This document shows, one piece after another, positions 19,771 through 19,878 of a stretch of 19,878 bases of DNA; position 1 is the first letter of the stretch, and each line of letters begins with the position of its first letter. Both the position numbers and the translations under genes were made by a program. The notes under the pieces were generated by a model. It was not told where the DNA came from and ran no database searches. It saw only the letters and a program-made list of their open reading frames with translations. The stretch covers positions 1 to 19,878 of the forward strand of contig JAEXRW010000002.1 in assembly GCA_023454175.1 (NCBI GenBank), in the 5' to 3' direction. Origin of the DNA: Bacillota bacterium. GTDB taxonomy: Bacteria; Bacillota; Clostridia; Christensenellales; JAEXRW01.

Positions 19771-19878
19771 GCCGCTTCGAGAGGGGCGACAAACGATTCG
19801 AGGAGAATCGACAGGAAAATGCACCTTGAAAACCATACAGTAACGAACAAAGAAGTAACGAAACAAGCGCAAGCAAAG
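19771..19878 (+). other. rrn: Leader of a ribosomal RNA operon (16S expected just beyond the window)
   Basis: After P4 come a CGATTC/GAATCG hairpin (19794-19799 with 19805-19810) and a boxA-like stretch CACCTTGAAAACC (19822-19834). An AAC/AAG-rich run to the end resembles Firmicute 16S leaders. No 16S sequence itself is present, so the rRNA gene is inferred from the leader and the promoter array. Confidence 0.7.

Overview
The window looks like a chromosomal segment of a Bacillota (Clostridia-type) genome with GC-rich genes and AT-rich spacers. The signs are a Firmicute-style L10 leader, a CxxC-type L33, strong purine-rich ribosome binding sites, TTG and GTG starts, lipobox lipoproteins and a CBO0543-type membrane protein. 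The assignment to Clostridia is inferred from gene content and style, not from a marker search. Nothing clearly reveals a wholly new system. The most unusual parts are the regulatory architecture and a small decayed accessory island.

Region 1 (1-4520, plus strand) is the translation/secretion core: the end of tuf, rpmG (L33), secE, nusG, rplK (L11), rplA (L1), an inserted small membrane-protein gene, then rplJ (L10) and rplL (L7/L12). An L1-operator-like stem precedes both rplK and rplA. Four consecutive inverted repeats follow rplA. The rplJL pair has its own promoter and L10 leader. rpoB does not follow rplL.

Region 2 (4521-5018) carries no credible gene but has several stems and may hold a structured RNA.

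Region 3 (5019-9575, minus strand) is a polyamine uptake operon: an XRE-cupin regulator followed by potA, potB, potC and potD. A TTGACA/extended -10 promoter precedes it, with three regularly spaced half-sites just downstream, and a strong terminator ends it.

Region 4 (9681-14253) holds class II fructose-bisphosphate aldolase (minus), a divergent membrane-anchored family 2 glycosyltransferase, an M29 aminopeptidase and gapA. Aldolase and GAPDH are both central glycolytic enzymes, but they are separate transcription units here.

Region 5 (14302-16221) is a tRNA-Arg(CCG) gene followed by accessory material: an AT-rich, broken DUF2971-like gene, a CBO0543-type membrane protein and an orphan LLH-holin-like protein. 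This looks like the remains of an element inserted beside a tRNA.

Region 6 (16248-19377) holds a minus-strand pair (metallo-beta-lactamase-fold lipoprotein plus a TPR-like membrane protein) and the divergent tRNA thiolase gene mnmA. From 19384 to the end lies a tandem promoter array in roughly 120-bp repeats. It ends in a leader with a boxA-like motif, so a ribosomal RNA operon very probably begins just past the window.
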